Source: Benincasa hispida (taxonomy: Eukaryota; Streptophyta; Magnoliopsida; Cucurbitales; Cucurbitaceae). Taken from it: DNA of 64,000 nt. The position numbers were made by a program, and so were the translations under genes. Below are positions 44,100 to 54,505 of this stretch, in pieces (positions within the stretch are counted from its first letter, which is position 1; each line of letters starts with the position of its first letter). The stretch is from the NCBI RefSeq assembly GCF_009727055.1, contig NC_052360.1, forward strand, positions 67,342,973-67,406,972, given 5' to 3'. Below the pieces are notes generated by a model, which was given only the letters and a program-made list of their open reading frames with translations, made no database searches and had not been told where the DNA came from.

Positions 44100-44595
44100 A
44101 TTAGCTTGGCAATGAGATTGGGGCAAGGCGGGGAACCCCTGATGGGGGAATTTATTCCCTATCCCCCTCGTCCCCGTCATTTGAAGGCGGGGACAGGGGC
44201 AAGGATTCCCCGTCGGAGAAACGGGTCACACGAGGATCCATTCCCCATTTCCCTTTTTGTTTTCCTACAGGGACCTTTTTTTAATTTTTTTTCTAAAATT
44301 CTTTTTGGTTTGAACTTGAACAGGTTAATTGGGTTAAATTAAAAACTAGACTAAATGTAAAAAAGTTAAATACCTATATAGAGAGAGAAAAAATTATATT
44401 TAAAAAATCTATTCAGGGCGAGGTCAGGGTCAGGGTCGGAGGCGGGGTGGGGATACCTTCCACATCCCCACCCCATCCCCAGTTAAGGAACCTTAAAGAG
44501 GTCCCCAGTTTGACCCCACCCCCAGTCAAACTAGGGATTCCTCGCCCCAACGGGGATTCGACCATGCGAGGAATTTTGCCAACCCTATTTAACAT
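44100..44595. repeat. GC-rich repeat with weak terminal inverted repeats
   Basis: An island of GGGG/CCCC-rich words (GGGGACAGGGGCAAGG, CCCCACCCCATCCCC) in AT-rich DNA. It begins with CTTGGCAATGAG at 44105 and ends with TTTGCCAACCC at about 44576-44586, roughly complementary ends. Probably a non-autonomous DNA transposon; no protein. Confidence 0.4.
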
Positions 44596-45959
44596 CCAAA
44601 ATTTTATTGGTCTCCGGATGATTAGAGAGATTTTTTTCGGAAAGCGTAGAAATCAATCGTTCGAGGCCCACTCATTCCAGCAGGAGTTAGTGGGGAAGGG
44701 GAGAGGTGAGGTGGGCCTCTTCAATTCAACAAGACTTTTTTATTGAAAGAGAACAAAAAGACTGAGTAAAGTCCAGGACCCATATTTAAGGAATTAGTTT
44801 TCCCATACATGTTTCCATGGAGTGGAGATAACGAAGATTATCCATAGATTTTTGTTTCCCCTTGTTTTAGTCCCTTAATTTAAAAGGGTTTGAATGAAAT
44901 AGTAAAATATGTCAAAATGAACACAACTCAATTGGGACACGACTCGTATTATTAACCTCGAAGTGATGTTTGATTCCTCACTTCACAAGTTGTAAAAAAA
45001 TGGATAGAAACATAAATTGTTTCAAATCACTCCATCTTTTTCGATTAAATTATAAATTTAGGCTTTAAACTTTAAGATGCAAATTGGTTTTTGATTTTTT
45101 TTTTTTTTTTTTAAATAATAGGTTCATAAAATTTCAATCTAATATGTCTCCAATCCTTAAAAAGTGTTCAACAAATCTATGAATAACTTTTAATTTTGTG
45201 TCAAATAAATAGGTGACATATTAATCATTTTTTCACATTCACAAATTTATTAGACACAAAATCTAATATTATTAATTTATAGACGCAAAAATCAATTTAT
45301 ATTCAATAAATTATTTAAAATATATCATTGATCTATTCAACGCATAAAATCGAAAGTTCATTGACCTATTAAACACAAAGCATATACTATTTACATTGAC
45401 CAAACTTCTATTTAACCATCTTTTTCTCTAACTCTGATAAGTTTTATTTTATTTAAATTTCTAATGATTCCAAAAAGAAGGAATCTAGAACTTGAATGGG
45501 TTCACTGATAAAACTACAAACTTTACAAAAATTAAATTATAAACTAAAAACAACTCATGGTAATTTTTGGAAAGTTGCATCATGAAACATTAGAAACTTT
45601 ATTAGGATTCTAAAGTAAGTAAATATTTATTTTTTATAGGAGAAAATTAGCAAGTATGCTTCGGTCTCATATTTATATAGCTTTATGAAAGATTCCCCTT
45701 CTTTTCTTTCCACACTTTATCTTTTTTATTTTTATAGGAGACTTCGTGTCGTTTGCCATAAAAGACACGGTAAAATTTGAAATTACCCAGTATAAAAACC
45801 CTCATTCCTGTGTGTATGCAAGATTGAGTCAGGATCATAATCAACTAGACTCAAATCTAATTGTATCTGAGGTAAGCAACTAGTTAAAGAAAAAAATCTA
45901 TCTATTGATGTTAAAATATTGCAAGATATTTTCTTGAAAAAATATGGCTATTCTGTTAG
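44596..45959. other. AT-rich intergenic DNA
   Basis: No gene or clear element seen. T run at about 45096-45112. Confidence 0.4.
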
Positions 45960-47060
45960 TTATTAGAAAGTGTGGGATGGAAGAAGGAACGCAATTGTCA
46001 AGATATTTGAAGATTGGACTAAACCGTATATTTTACTGCCTAGATGGATGAATATCTTACAAATCACAAACCCCGATACAGTCATCCATTGGAGGCTAAA
46101 TGAGGTGGATTGTGATGATGGGATTGTCGTGTTCAATAGCGTGTTTTGATCATTTTGACCTGTTATTGAGGGGTTTCAAGTATTGTAGATTGCCACTTCA
46201 AATTGATACAATCCATTTGTACGAAAAGTATGAAGGAACATTGTTGATAGCTACTTCAGTCGATTGCAAATGGACATGTTTATCCAGTTGCTACCGAAGG
46301 AAAGCACCGATTCATGGGGCTAGTTTTTTAAAAATTTATGGGGTCACTTGGTGCACGGAAGGGAGGGAATGTGTCTAATTTCATATAGACACAAGGGCAT
46401 TATATCTACCATGTGAAATACTAACAACGGTTGGGAAGATCCACACAAATTATACTTATGACATGTGGTGAGTATTTTTAAAGACAAGTATAAGAATAGT
46501 ATGTTGAAAAGCTTAGTGTTTCACAAGGTAAATTATTCCCATATTAGTTATCCCTCATGTTCGTATTGACTACAAAATATCCTGAGTAATTGTCCTATAC
46601 GTCCTAAATATGAAATTAAGAAATTAACACATTGAGAAGGACTCACAACTAAACATGTTGTTAACATATTTGACCGTAGGTCAGGGTTGTGTGATGTCAT
46701 CACTTCAATCAACCCAATAACACTAAAGGGTGGAACCACACTTCGAATAAAGTTAAGTGAAAGAACATGTACATGCAATAAGTGGCAGAGTTATGGAATC
46801 TGATGTTCCCACACCATGGCAGCGTATAAGACCATTGGTTTGGACTACTTGTACTACATTGAAGATTATTACAAATGTCCCACTTATCTTGCATGTTATT
46901 CACTTCAGTTTGAGCCCATCCCTAATAAAAATGTTGGCATGATCCTAACTTTCCCATTATTTATCCAGACGAATCACGAGTTAGACGAGATGGGTTAGAG
47001 GGAACGTTGTAAAATACGTTACACGATTTACAGACAAGAAGGACATAATAGACGAAGGGT
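45960..47060 (+). pseudogene. MuDR-like transposase (second MULE), decayed
   Basis: The catalytic-core region reads LLRGFKYCRLPLQID, then LYEKYEGTLLIATSVDC at about 46165-46270. After frameshifts come DTRALYLPCEILTTVG (about 46388) and a SWIM zinc-finger-like region (CTCNKWQSYGI near 46773, HTMAAYKTIGLDYLYYIEDY near 46812). Then comes YLACYSLQFEPIPNK, and RCKIRYTIYRQEGHNRR near 47008 as a worn zinc knuckle. Domain order is that of a MULE transposase. Many stops. Confidence 0.75.
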
Positions 47061-47191
47061 GTATTCTTCAACTAATTGACCATGCTAATTGTAATTTTAG
47101 ATATCAATTATCCTTATTGATTGTACTCACATCGATTCACAATTAATATTTTTATTTAAGTTAAATTTAATATTGTTTTTATTGGATCAGA

Positions 47192-47533
47192 CAGTAGCGG
47201 AGCCATAAACTTTATATAAGGGCACTATATGCAAAAAAAAAAAAAAACAAAAAAAAAAAAAAAAAAAAAACTATAAATGAATGTAAAAAAGTATTCATAA
47301 CACCTACTTTATATTTTAATTTCATATTTAGAATTTTAAAAAAAATCCTACTTCTATTTCCATCAACATCAATCAACCCCTTAACCATTGAACCACGAAG
47401 GAGATTTAATAATAATGTGCATTTATTAATAATATTATTAACTATTACTTTAAAAATTTATATTAAAAATACAAAAACCAATAATTTGAGGGGGACACAT
47501 GCCCCCCCTCCCGACCCCTATTTGGCTCCGCCC
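47192..47533. mobile_element. MITE-like insertion between MULE transposase and PMD relic
   Basis: Starts CAGTAGCGGAGCCA and ends TTGGCTCCGCCC, so the termini are inverted repeats (GCGGAGCCA/TGGCTCCGC). It contains an A-rich run (47234-47270) and GGGGGACACATGCCCCCCC. Possible target duplication TTGGATCAGA (47182-47191) and TTGGGATTAGA (47534-47544), imperfect. Confidence 0.6.
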
Positions 47534-47544
47534 TTGGGATTAGA

Positions 47545-48465
47545 TGGACGATGATGTTAGCATGGGACCATACGATGACTTAGTTTTGTACTTACAATGT
47601 AGCCATCAATCCAAGACAAGTATTTTGATGTTATGCATTGTTGATGACGATAGGCTGTTATTTGAAGGTAGGAAGACCCAGACCTTCGTATCTTGAGTTA
47701 TCTATGAGCCACAAGATTCTATGGAGTCTCACGTATGAAATTTATACAATTAGACTGGTATCTTATAACAACATTAGTGGAACGATGGCGACAGGAGACA
47801 CACACTTTCCACATGTTGCATAGAAAGTGTATGATTATACTACAGGATGTAGCCATCCAATTTGAACTCCCGATTAATGAAAGACCATTGATCGGGTCAC
47901 TAAACTATGATTAAGAATGACTATGTGTTGTCCTCTTAGGCGTTACACCGAATGACATCGTTTTTTAGGGACGTCGTCTTAGCCTTCCATGGCTAACTGA
48001 TTAATTCAACAATTTCACCAATCGACCTGATAATGCGAATAAAGAGGAAATCCAATGATATATGCGAGCATATATTCTCATATTAATTGGTGGATTGGTA
48101 TTTCCCAATAAATCCAACAGTAGAGTGCACCTAATATATCTTTCCATGTTAGTTGATTTTGATGTTGTTAGGACATACAGTTGGGGGTTGGATGTCTTGC
48201 ATGGCTATATAGACAACTACATGGGGGTGCAGTTATAGATGGAAAAGGTATTGCAGGCTCACTTTTATTTTTACGTATTTGGGCGTGGGACCGATTTCCT
48301 CTTTTAGCACCTCGACGACTCTACCAATATGAAAGCAACTTGGATGATAGCCCACTTACAGTACGATAAGCATTTACCTCATTTTTGTTCTGTCTCCAAT
48401 ATAAAATACTAATAACTAATATTCAACTTGTGATTGTCGTAGATGGAATGACAACTTTTCTATTA
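47545..48465 (+). pseudogene. Plant mobile domain (PMD / phosphatase-7-long-form-like) relic
   Basis: Broken frames match the PMD seen in MAIN/MAIL proteins and in TE-carried phosphatase 7 long-form-like genes. Near 48075 a worn ILIGG-LFP-SNSRVHL-YL pattern is followed by D-DVVGTYSWG-like text. The best run is 48181-48369: GCLAWLYRQLHGG, then IAGSLLFLRIWAWDRFPLLA. Upstream, MTSFFRDVV-LAFHG-like text lies near 47950. Placed after a MULE transposase, it fits the known MULE-PMD association. Confidence 0.65.
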
Positions 48466-48471
48466 TCAGAG

Positions 48472-48765
48472 TGTTAGGGTTAATGCCCTAAATCTCGTGA
48501 GTCTTGTAATTGTAATTGTATTATATAAACAATTTATTTATCTAATAAAACAAAAAGGTATTTTATTTATCATTTAGTTGCATTTATATATATAAAAAAA
48601 AACCAATAAAATAAGATTTAGGGTTATTTTTTAAAACTTAAACATCTATGTAGAGACATACAAGCGGATCATGTTTAAGTGATAACCTAAACGGTCTATA
48701 GTAGATGGATAGGATTGGGTATCTTATCTTAGTGACACTACGAATACGACCTATTGTTTGCTTGT
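48472..48765 (+). repeat. Family 2 LTR, 5' part
   Basis: Starts TGTTAGGGTTAATGCCCTAAATCTCGTGAG and runs through the conserved GTAGAGACATACAAGCGGAT and GGTATCTTATCTTAGTGAC phrases. It breaks off after CGAATACGACC. Confidence 0.7.
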
Positions 48766-48869
48766 TATTTTTCTATCGCGTTTGTGCTGATGAATGATGA
48801 TGAGAATGAATGCTCGTGATGAAGATGATTAATCTATCTCTTGGAACCTTATGAAAACCCTATAGATTT

Positions 48870-50005
48870 GCGTTCTGATTCCAAATTACAGTAAACATAC
48901 AGATTATGCATTCTAATTAAAATTATAGCATGCTTTTTAAACAATAAATAGAGTTCAAGAGATTATACCTTTGAAGAACACTTCTTCTTCTAAAACCCTC
49001 GAACTGTCACGAACTCTACAAACAACAACAAAAACTTGAAGACCCTCTTCAAGAAAAACACGAACCAAAATAAAAGACACAACCACTTGGAACCTTCGGT
49101 ATACTCAGGGTGAGAGTTCAGGAGTTGTGGGCTCTGACTATTTTGGTAAGGAGGGACTTCGAGTTTGGAGGAGGAAGAAGATTGAAGAAGACACTATCGC
49201 ATAGAAAGCTTCTTAATCGTGTAGTGTTAAAATGCCTATTGTATAGACTCTGTGTATCGTGTAGACTTGTTAGGGAAAAATAGAAACTTATTTTCATTTA
49301 TCCCATTTGCTATAAAAAAAAAAAAAAAAATTTTAAAAAAACCACTTAACGACCCACTAAGGTGGTTGGAGAGAAAAAATGGATTATTATTCAAAATAAT
49401 AAATAATATAAATAAATATGATAACGAACTTATCATATTATATTTATAACCTATAGTTTTAATATTGTATCATATATAATATAAACTATAGTTCTTTTTC
49501 TCTATTTTATGGCATTTAATATAAATCATATTTATATTAAAACTAATAACTATTTGAATCTCATTCAAATATTTATTTTCTCTAATTAAACTACAATGTA
49601 TCAAATACATTATAACAATTACATCATATATAATTTCCTTCTTATTGATTTGCACAATTCAAATTAACCCAAAAACTGATTATCAACTAAATCCTTTTAA
49701 GCTACCAAGGGGACCTTATGGACTTATAGCTTGAAGCTCCAACAGTACGTGAATAATTAATTAAACTCTTTAGTGACATTATCCACCATTCATTAACTGT
49801 CGGGCACTCCACTAAAGACCGACAGTTGCACTCTTCGCATTACTGATATATTTTAATGTCTATTGGATATAACCAATCAACAATACGATGACTCTTCACA
49901 AATTGCTCGTAAGTATAGCTGGACAAAATTACCGTTTTATCCCTGTAGTTACATCTAACCCCTTAAGTACCACTGATTTCTCTAATGAACAATAAATCAT
50001 AGTCT
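48870..50005 (-). repeat. Family 2 LTR, 3' and middle part, inverted piece
   Basis: Closely matches 54582-55966 (without the MITE), in the same minus orientation: TTTGAAGAACACTTCTTCTT, CTCAGGGTGAGAGT, ACTAAGGTGGTTGGAGAG, CTACCAAGGGGACCTTATGG. It ends abruptly at about 50005, where sequence of opposite orientation begins. Confidence 0.7.
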
Positions 50006-50007
50006 CA

Positions 50008-51009
50008 TGGAGCTTCAAGCTATAGGTCCATAAGGTCCCCTTGGTAGCTCAATAGATTCAAGTTGAGAATCAGTTCTTGGGGTTTATTTAAAATGTTCAA
50101 ATTGACAAGAGAAAATTCGATTATATATGATATAATCGGTGTGATGTATGAGATACATCAAGTGGAGGATTAATGTAAATCTGATTTACATTAAGTACCA
50201 TAAAATAGAAAAAGAACTATGGTTTATATGTTTCATGAGATGAAATATTAAAACTATAGGTTATAAGTATAATATGGTAAGTTGGTTATCATATATATAT
50301 TTATAATAATATTAATTATTTGATAATTATCTCTTTTTCTCTAATAACTAATTAAGTGGGAGATTATTGGTGGTTTTATGGTAACTGTAAGATAAAAAGG
50401 AAAAATATTTTTCTAAATTTAATAGAGTTGCTTAATTTGAAAAGAAACTCACGAAAAAACTATAAAGTGAAATTGTTTCATAGAGAGACTAAATGATTGT
50501 GGAATGTCACGATATGATAGTTCACTAAGTTGGTCGTAGCTAAACGATCGCAGGGCATTGTCTATACAATAGGCTGACTTCTTCTACACGATCGAGCATT
50601 CGTCCATATGATAAACATCTTCTCATCTCCCACTTGCTTAATCGTTTATACGATTTGTTGTTCTGGATTCTCACACCGTGAATACCAAGTAACCATTATG
50701 GTGGTGTCCTCACTCAACTCGACTGAATTCGAGATTTTGGAGGCCGTTCGTTGTGTGTTCGCGTTGTTCGTGTGGTGGTTGTTGTTGATTGTGCTGTGTT
50801 GCGGTCATTATGTTCGACGTTCGTGTATCGTTATCTTGGAGACTGAACGAGCGTTCGTGATCGAGGAGAGTTTGAAGGAAATGAGTCTTCAAAGGTATGT
50901 ATAATCTTTCCCTTGATTATCTTATAAGCATGCTATAATTTCGTATTGTGCATGACCTGTTAGTTTTCATTTTGTGACTGTAATTGTTTATGTTCAATTT
51001 TGAATAGAA
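50008..51009 (+). repeat. Family 2 LTR, middle to 3' part, plus strand
   Basis: Begins GGAGCTTCAAGCTATAGGTC, the reverse complement of phrases at 49717-49740, and runs to TCTTCAAAGGTATG at 50887-50900 and the LTR end region. The ORF 50608-50904 lies within it and shows no protein family. Confidence 0.6.
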
Positions 51010-51924
51010 TTTGGAACGATCATTCCGCTGCTCATGGAAATCCTCATGTCTGATTTTCTTCATGGCCTTCTTCTTCTCTGCCAAATATCTAGGGCAGTTT
51101 CTCTTCCAGTGTCCATCCTGGTTGCAATGGAAATATTTTCCTTTGTCAACCCTCACTGGTTGTCTACCCCTTGCAACAGCAACTTGTGGGTTAACAGGAG
51201 CCTTACATCTTTCTTCTTCTTCCACTTTCTAGTGTCAGAGGAAGAAGTTGCAGACTTAATTCCAGAGGTCGAACCTTTGTGGAACTTTTTAGATGGTAAA
51301 GCAACATTTGTTTCATCCTCATTCTCCCTTCTTTTCAACAAGGATTGGAAAATCTGCAGCTCATTAAGCAGAGTAGTAAGGTTGTAGTTAATCCTGTTCC
51401 AAACAGCATTGTTACAGAAATGAATGAAGCTATCTGGTAAAGATTCTGGAATTATGCTAACCTGGCTGGCCTCATCGATACTTGACCCGTTCATCTCAGC
51501 CACGTTGAAGTGCATCATCATGTTGAGAACATGTTCCCGAACAAATGACCCCTCTTACATCCGTGAGTTGAAGATGTACTTGAGAGCGTCGTGCCTAAGC
51601 TGTACAGATGGTTGTCCGAACATTCCCCATAGGGACTTCATGATCTTGCGTGCAGTGACCATGGACTCATGCTTCTAGGCCAAAAATTCGTTAATACTGG
51701 CCAAGATGTACGCTAGGGCTTTCTCATTCGCCCTTGTCCATCGCTCGTATGCTTTCCAAACATTTCGAGGAGCAGTAAGAGCTGGAATAGGAGAACACTC
51801 CTTCGTCAGGACGAATCTGAGATCATCAATGATTAAAATCGTGTTTATTGTATTTTTTTCGACTAGCGTAGTTCTCGCCAATTAGTTTTTCGACGGCAAG
51901 TAAGCTAAGAGTCGCAGTAGCCAT
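51010..51924 (-). pseudogene. Copia gag (UBN2-type) with zinc knuckle, truncated
   Basis: Reading from the ATG at 51924, minus strand: MATATLSLLAVEKLIGEN, then (frameshifted) INTILIIDDLRFVLTKECS, RNVWKAYERWTRANEKALAY, HESMVTARKIMKSLWGMFG. Next come HVLNMMMHFNVAEMNG, ISIIPESLPDSF-like text and NLTTLLNELQIFQSLL. The CX2C zinc knuckle follows (FHCNQDGHWKRNCPRYLAEK). The capsid-like gag order is complete, but a stop at about 51675 and frameshifts disable it. Protease and pol are missing; the element is cut at about 51010. Same family as the pol remnant at 6522-7541. Confidence 0.85.
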
Positions 51925-54490
51925 AATATAATTTTTGAAACAAAATAAACTTAATTAAGTCTACTTGCATTAAACTAGTTTTATAAAACCAATCATGTTT
52001 TAGCAAAATAGTCTAGTGTACCCTAAGTTACATCTATTTTGCAATGATGCTTCAGTGAGGTAAGACAAAAGTTACCGTAGGGTGATCAAATGCCCCTTCG
52101 CTGAAATGAGACATTTTCAACCATTAGACAGAAACAACTCCTTGTAACTGAATCTAATAGTCACCATTGTTTAGTCAAGAATTTGTTAACATCCTTAACA
52201 ATTATCTGTAAGTTTGACCCCTCATTTTAGGTCCTAGAGTCCCACCCTAATGATCCAACCTTAGGGAAAATCTGATTAGGACAAGAGACTAAAACAACGC
52301 TATCCATTTCTGGAGATCAAATAAAGAGTTATGCAAAACTGCCATCCTTTAAGGGGTCACCCACGATGCCACGGGGCAATGCATAAAACTTTATCCAATC
52401 TAATGAGAGAGACCGAGGGATATGTTATCACACGTCCCACTCCCACTTACTATGAACACTCTCTCCATTCACCTTGGTGTTGACCTATCCAAATGCCACC
52501 CATAGGGGGACACCCATGGTATCTCAAGGTCGAGGATAGATCTCATGGTGTGAATTTTTAGGGAGAAACGTATAGAGGTTAAAGTGAAGTATCATATACT
52601 CCATTTTCCTCCCACTGAATGTTCTACCTAGGGTTCATTAACTTAGAAAATCTGGGTACTGATTTTATATAAGTGATTTGTTTAATTTGCTAAAAAACAA
52701 CACTTGTTTTTTATGATTAAACAACTTTGATTCAAGTCTTATTAAACACTTTAACAGACTTTCATCAAATTTGCATGCATGTAACAAATCTATCTAATTC
52801 ACCTTTCTAGGTAGGTTCCCAGGTAGGGGTGCGACGTTTCCATTGGCTTAAGTATCTCACCCTAGCCATAACCAGCCTTAGACAAAAGGTCCCTTATAGA
52901 TACATTTATTATATATTTAATCTTTTATTATGAATCAATTTAATCCTATTAAACCGATTTAAAAGATTAAACTTAGATTACTAATCTTATTAGAAACGTG
53001 ATCTTAGGTTTATCTCAATAAAATTTTAAAACACTTTTAAAAAATGATTAAAGCCTAGGGTTTGCATGCAACTCTTTATTATTGATTTTAATTCTAATTT
53101 CATTTATTATAACACTTATAAGAAATGAAACAATTAAAACCAACTAACATTGCAAGCTAGACATACATAAGTTATTTATAACAATTATAAATGAACCGAA
53201 GGTAGTGTCATGCTTCATGCAATGTTCATTCACTACTAATATTTAACTTTTATCTAAACAAGTAATGAATTAAACTATAGCATACATCCCATCAAACATT
53301 CAACCTTATATTATAACATTTATAATATAAATGATGCATGGATATGCTATAATGCATGCATATATATATTAGAACTCTTATATTATATGATGCATGAGCA
53401 TGATTTTTGTAATTTAAATCATGCATACTAATATATTATAACACTTATATATAAAATGATGCATGAAACGAAATGCATAACCTATGGTGGGTTTTAAAAC
53501 TATATAACATACATTATGACATATAAAACAAACATACATCACATGTATATTTAACTAAAGTTGATGGACCGGGATAAATAATCTCAAAACCATAAAATAA
53601 ATGGCTAAACTATTACAAAAATTAAGTCCACCGGTTCGGAACAAGTGAACCGGGTCTTGAATTGCTAGCTTCGTACCGCTTCACCAAGAACCCTTGCAGC
53701 TTGATTGTGTAATAAACTCCTGATCGTTGAGTAATGTGTGTCAAGTAGAGACGATCGTGTAGCTTTTGACTATGCGATGAGCATGAAAGTCTACACGATC
53801 GTGCAACGTGTATCGAGTAGCGCATACCATGTGATCGTGTAGTTAAAGACTATGCAATGAGCATGATAGTCTACATGATCGTGTAGCGTACGCCTAATAT
53901 CGTATACTATGTGATCGTGTAGCTACTGACCATGCGATAAGCATGAAAGTATACATGATCGTTTAGCACACATGCCTTGATTCGAGTATCATATACTGCG
54001 CGATCGCCTACCCATCGAGTGCCTATGTGATCATGCAGCCAATGCAACATGATCGTGTAGTAAACTCTACACGATCGCGTAGCATTAGCTTTTCAATCAT
54101 TTAACAGATGCTACATGATCGTGTAGAAAAAACTACACGAACACATAACAAATCTAAATGATCGTTTAGCTCTAACTACACGATGCAGCCTCTGTTTTGT
54201 TTTCTCCATCGAAATGCACTGCAACCTTTCTTTTGAAGCTTCACGAATGACTCAAAACTAAAACAAATACAAACTCTATTGCAAGTTTAATGCTAAAAAA
54301 TGTAGGGGTCCTTATAAATTAACTTTGTAATTTAAATAGAAAGCCATAAACAGAGACATCTATCCCATAAACATCCATCAACAACCATCCACATATATTT
54401 AACAATTAAATGCAATGCACAAACAAAAACCCACCAAAACTATAAACGATTTCAATACAGAAATAGAATTTGGAGTCAGAACGCAAACCT
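51925..54490 (-). other. Copia untranslated leader between primer-binding site and gag
   Basis: Unusually long (about 2.5 kb) and non-coding. It contains ATGATGCATG phrases at about 53330, 53389 and 53457, and the 80-bp tandem repeats near its 5' end (53753-54001). No gene. Confidence 0.5.
53753..54190 (-). repeat. Tandem ~80-bp repeats rich in the palindrome CTACACGATCGTGTAG
   Basis: Three adjacent units begin GATCGTGTAG at 53753, 53833 and 53913 (80, 80 and about 89 bp), each with GACTATGCGATGAGCATGA-like and GTCTACA(C/T)GATCGT inside. Degenerate GATCG(T/C)GTAG copies continue to about 54190. Halves occur in both orientations. Confidence 0.85.
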
Positions 54491-54503
54491 AGCTCTGATA
54501 CCA
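54491..54503 (-). other. Primer-binding site (initiator tRNA-Met type)
   Basis: The reverse complement reads TGGTATCAGAGCT, two bases after the LTR end. Confidence 0.8.
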
Positions 54504-54505
54504 AT

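Noticed and set aside
53753..54190. Spaced repeats that look CRISPR-like at first sight
   Set aside because: Units are adjacent, not separated by unique spacers, and lie in a plant retrotransposon leader.
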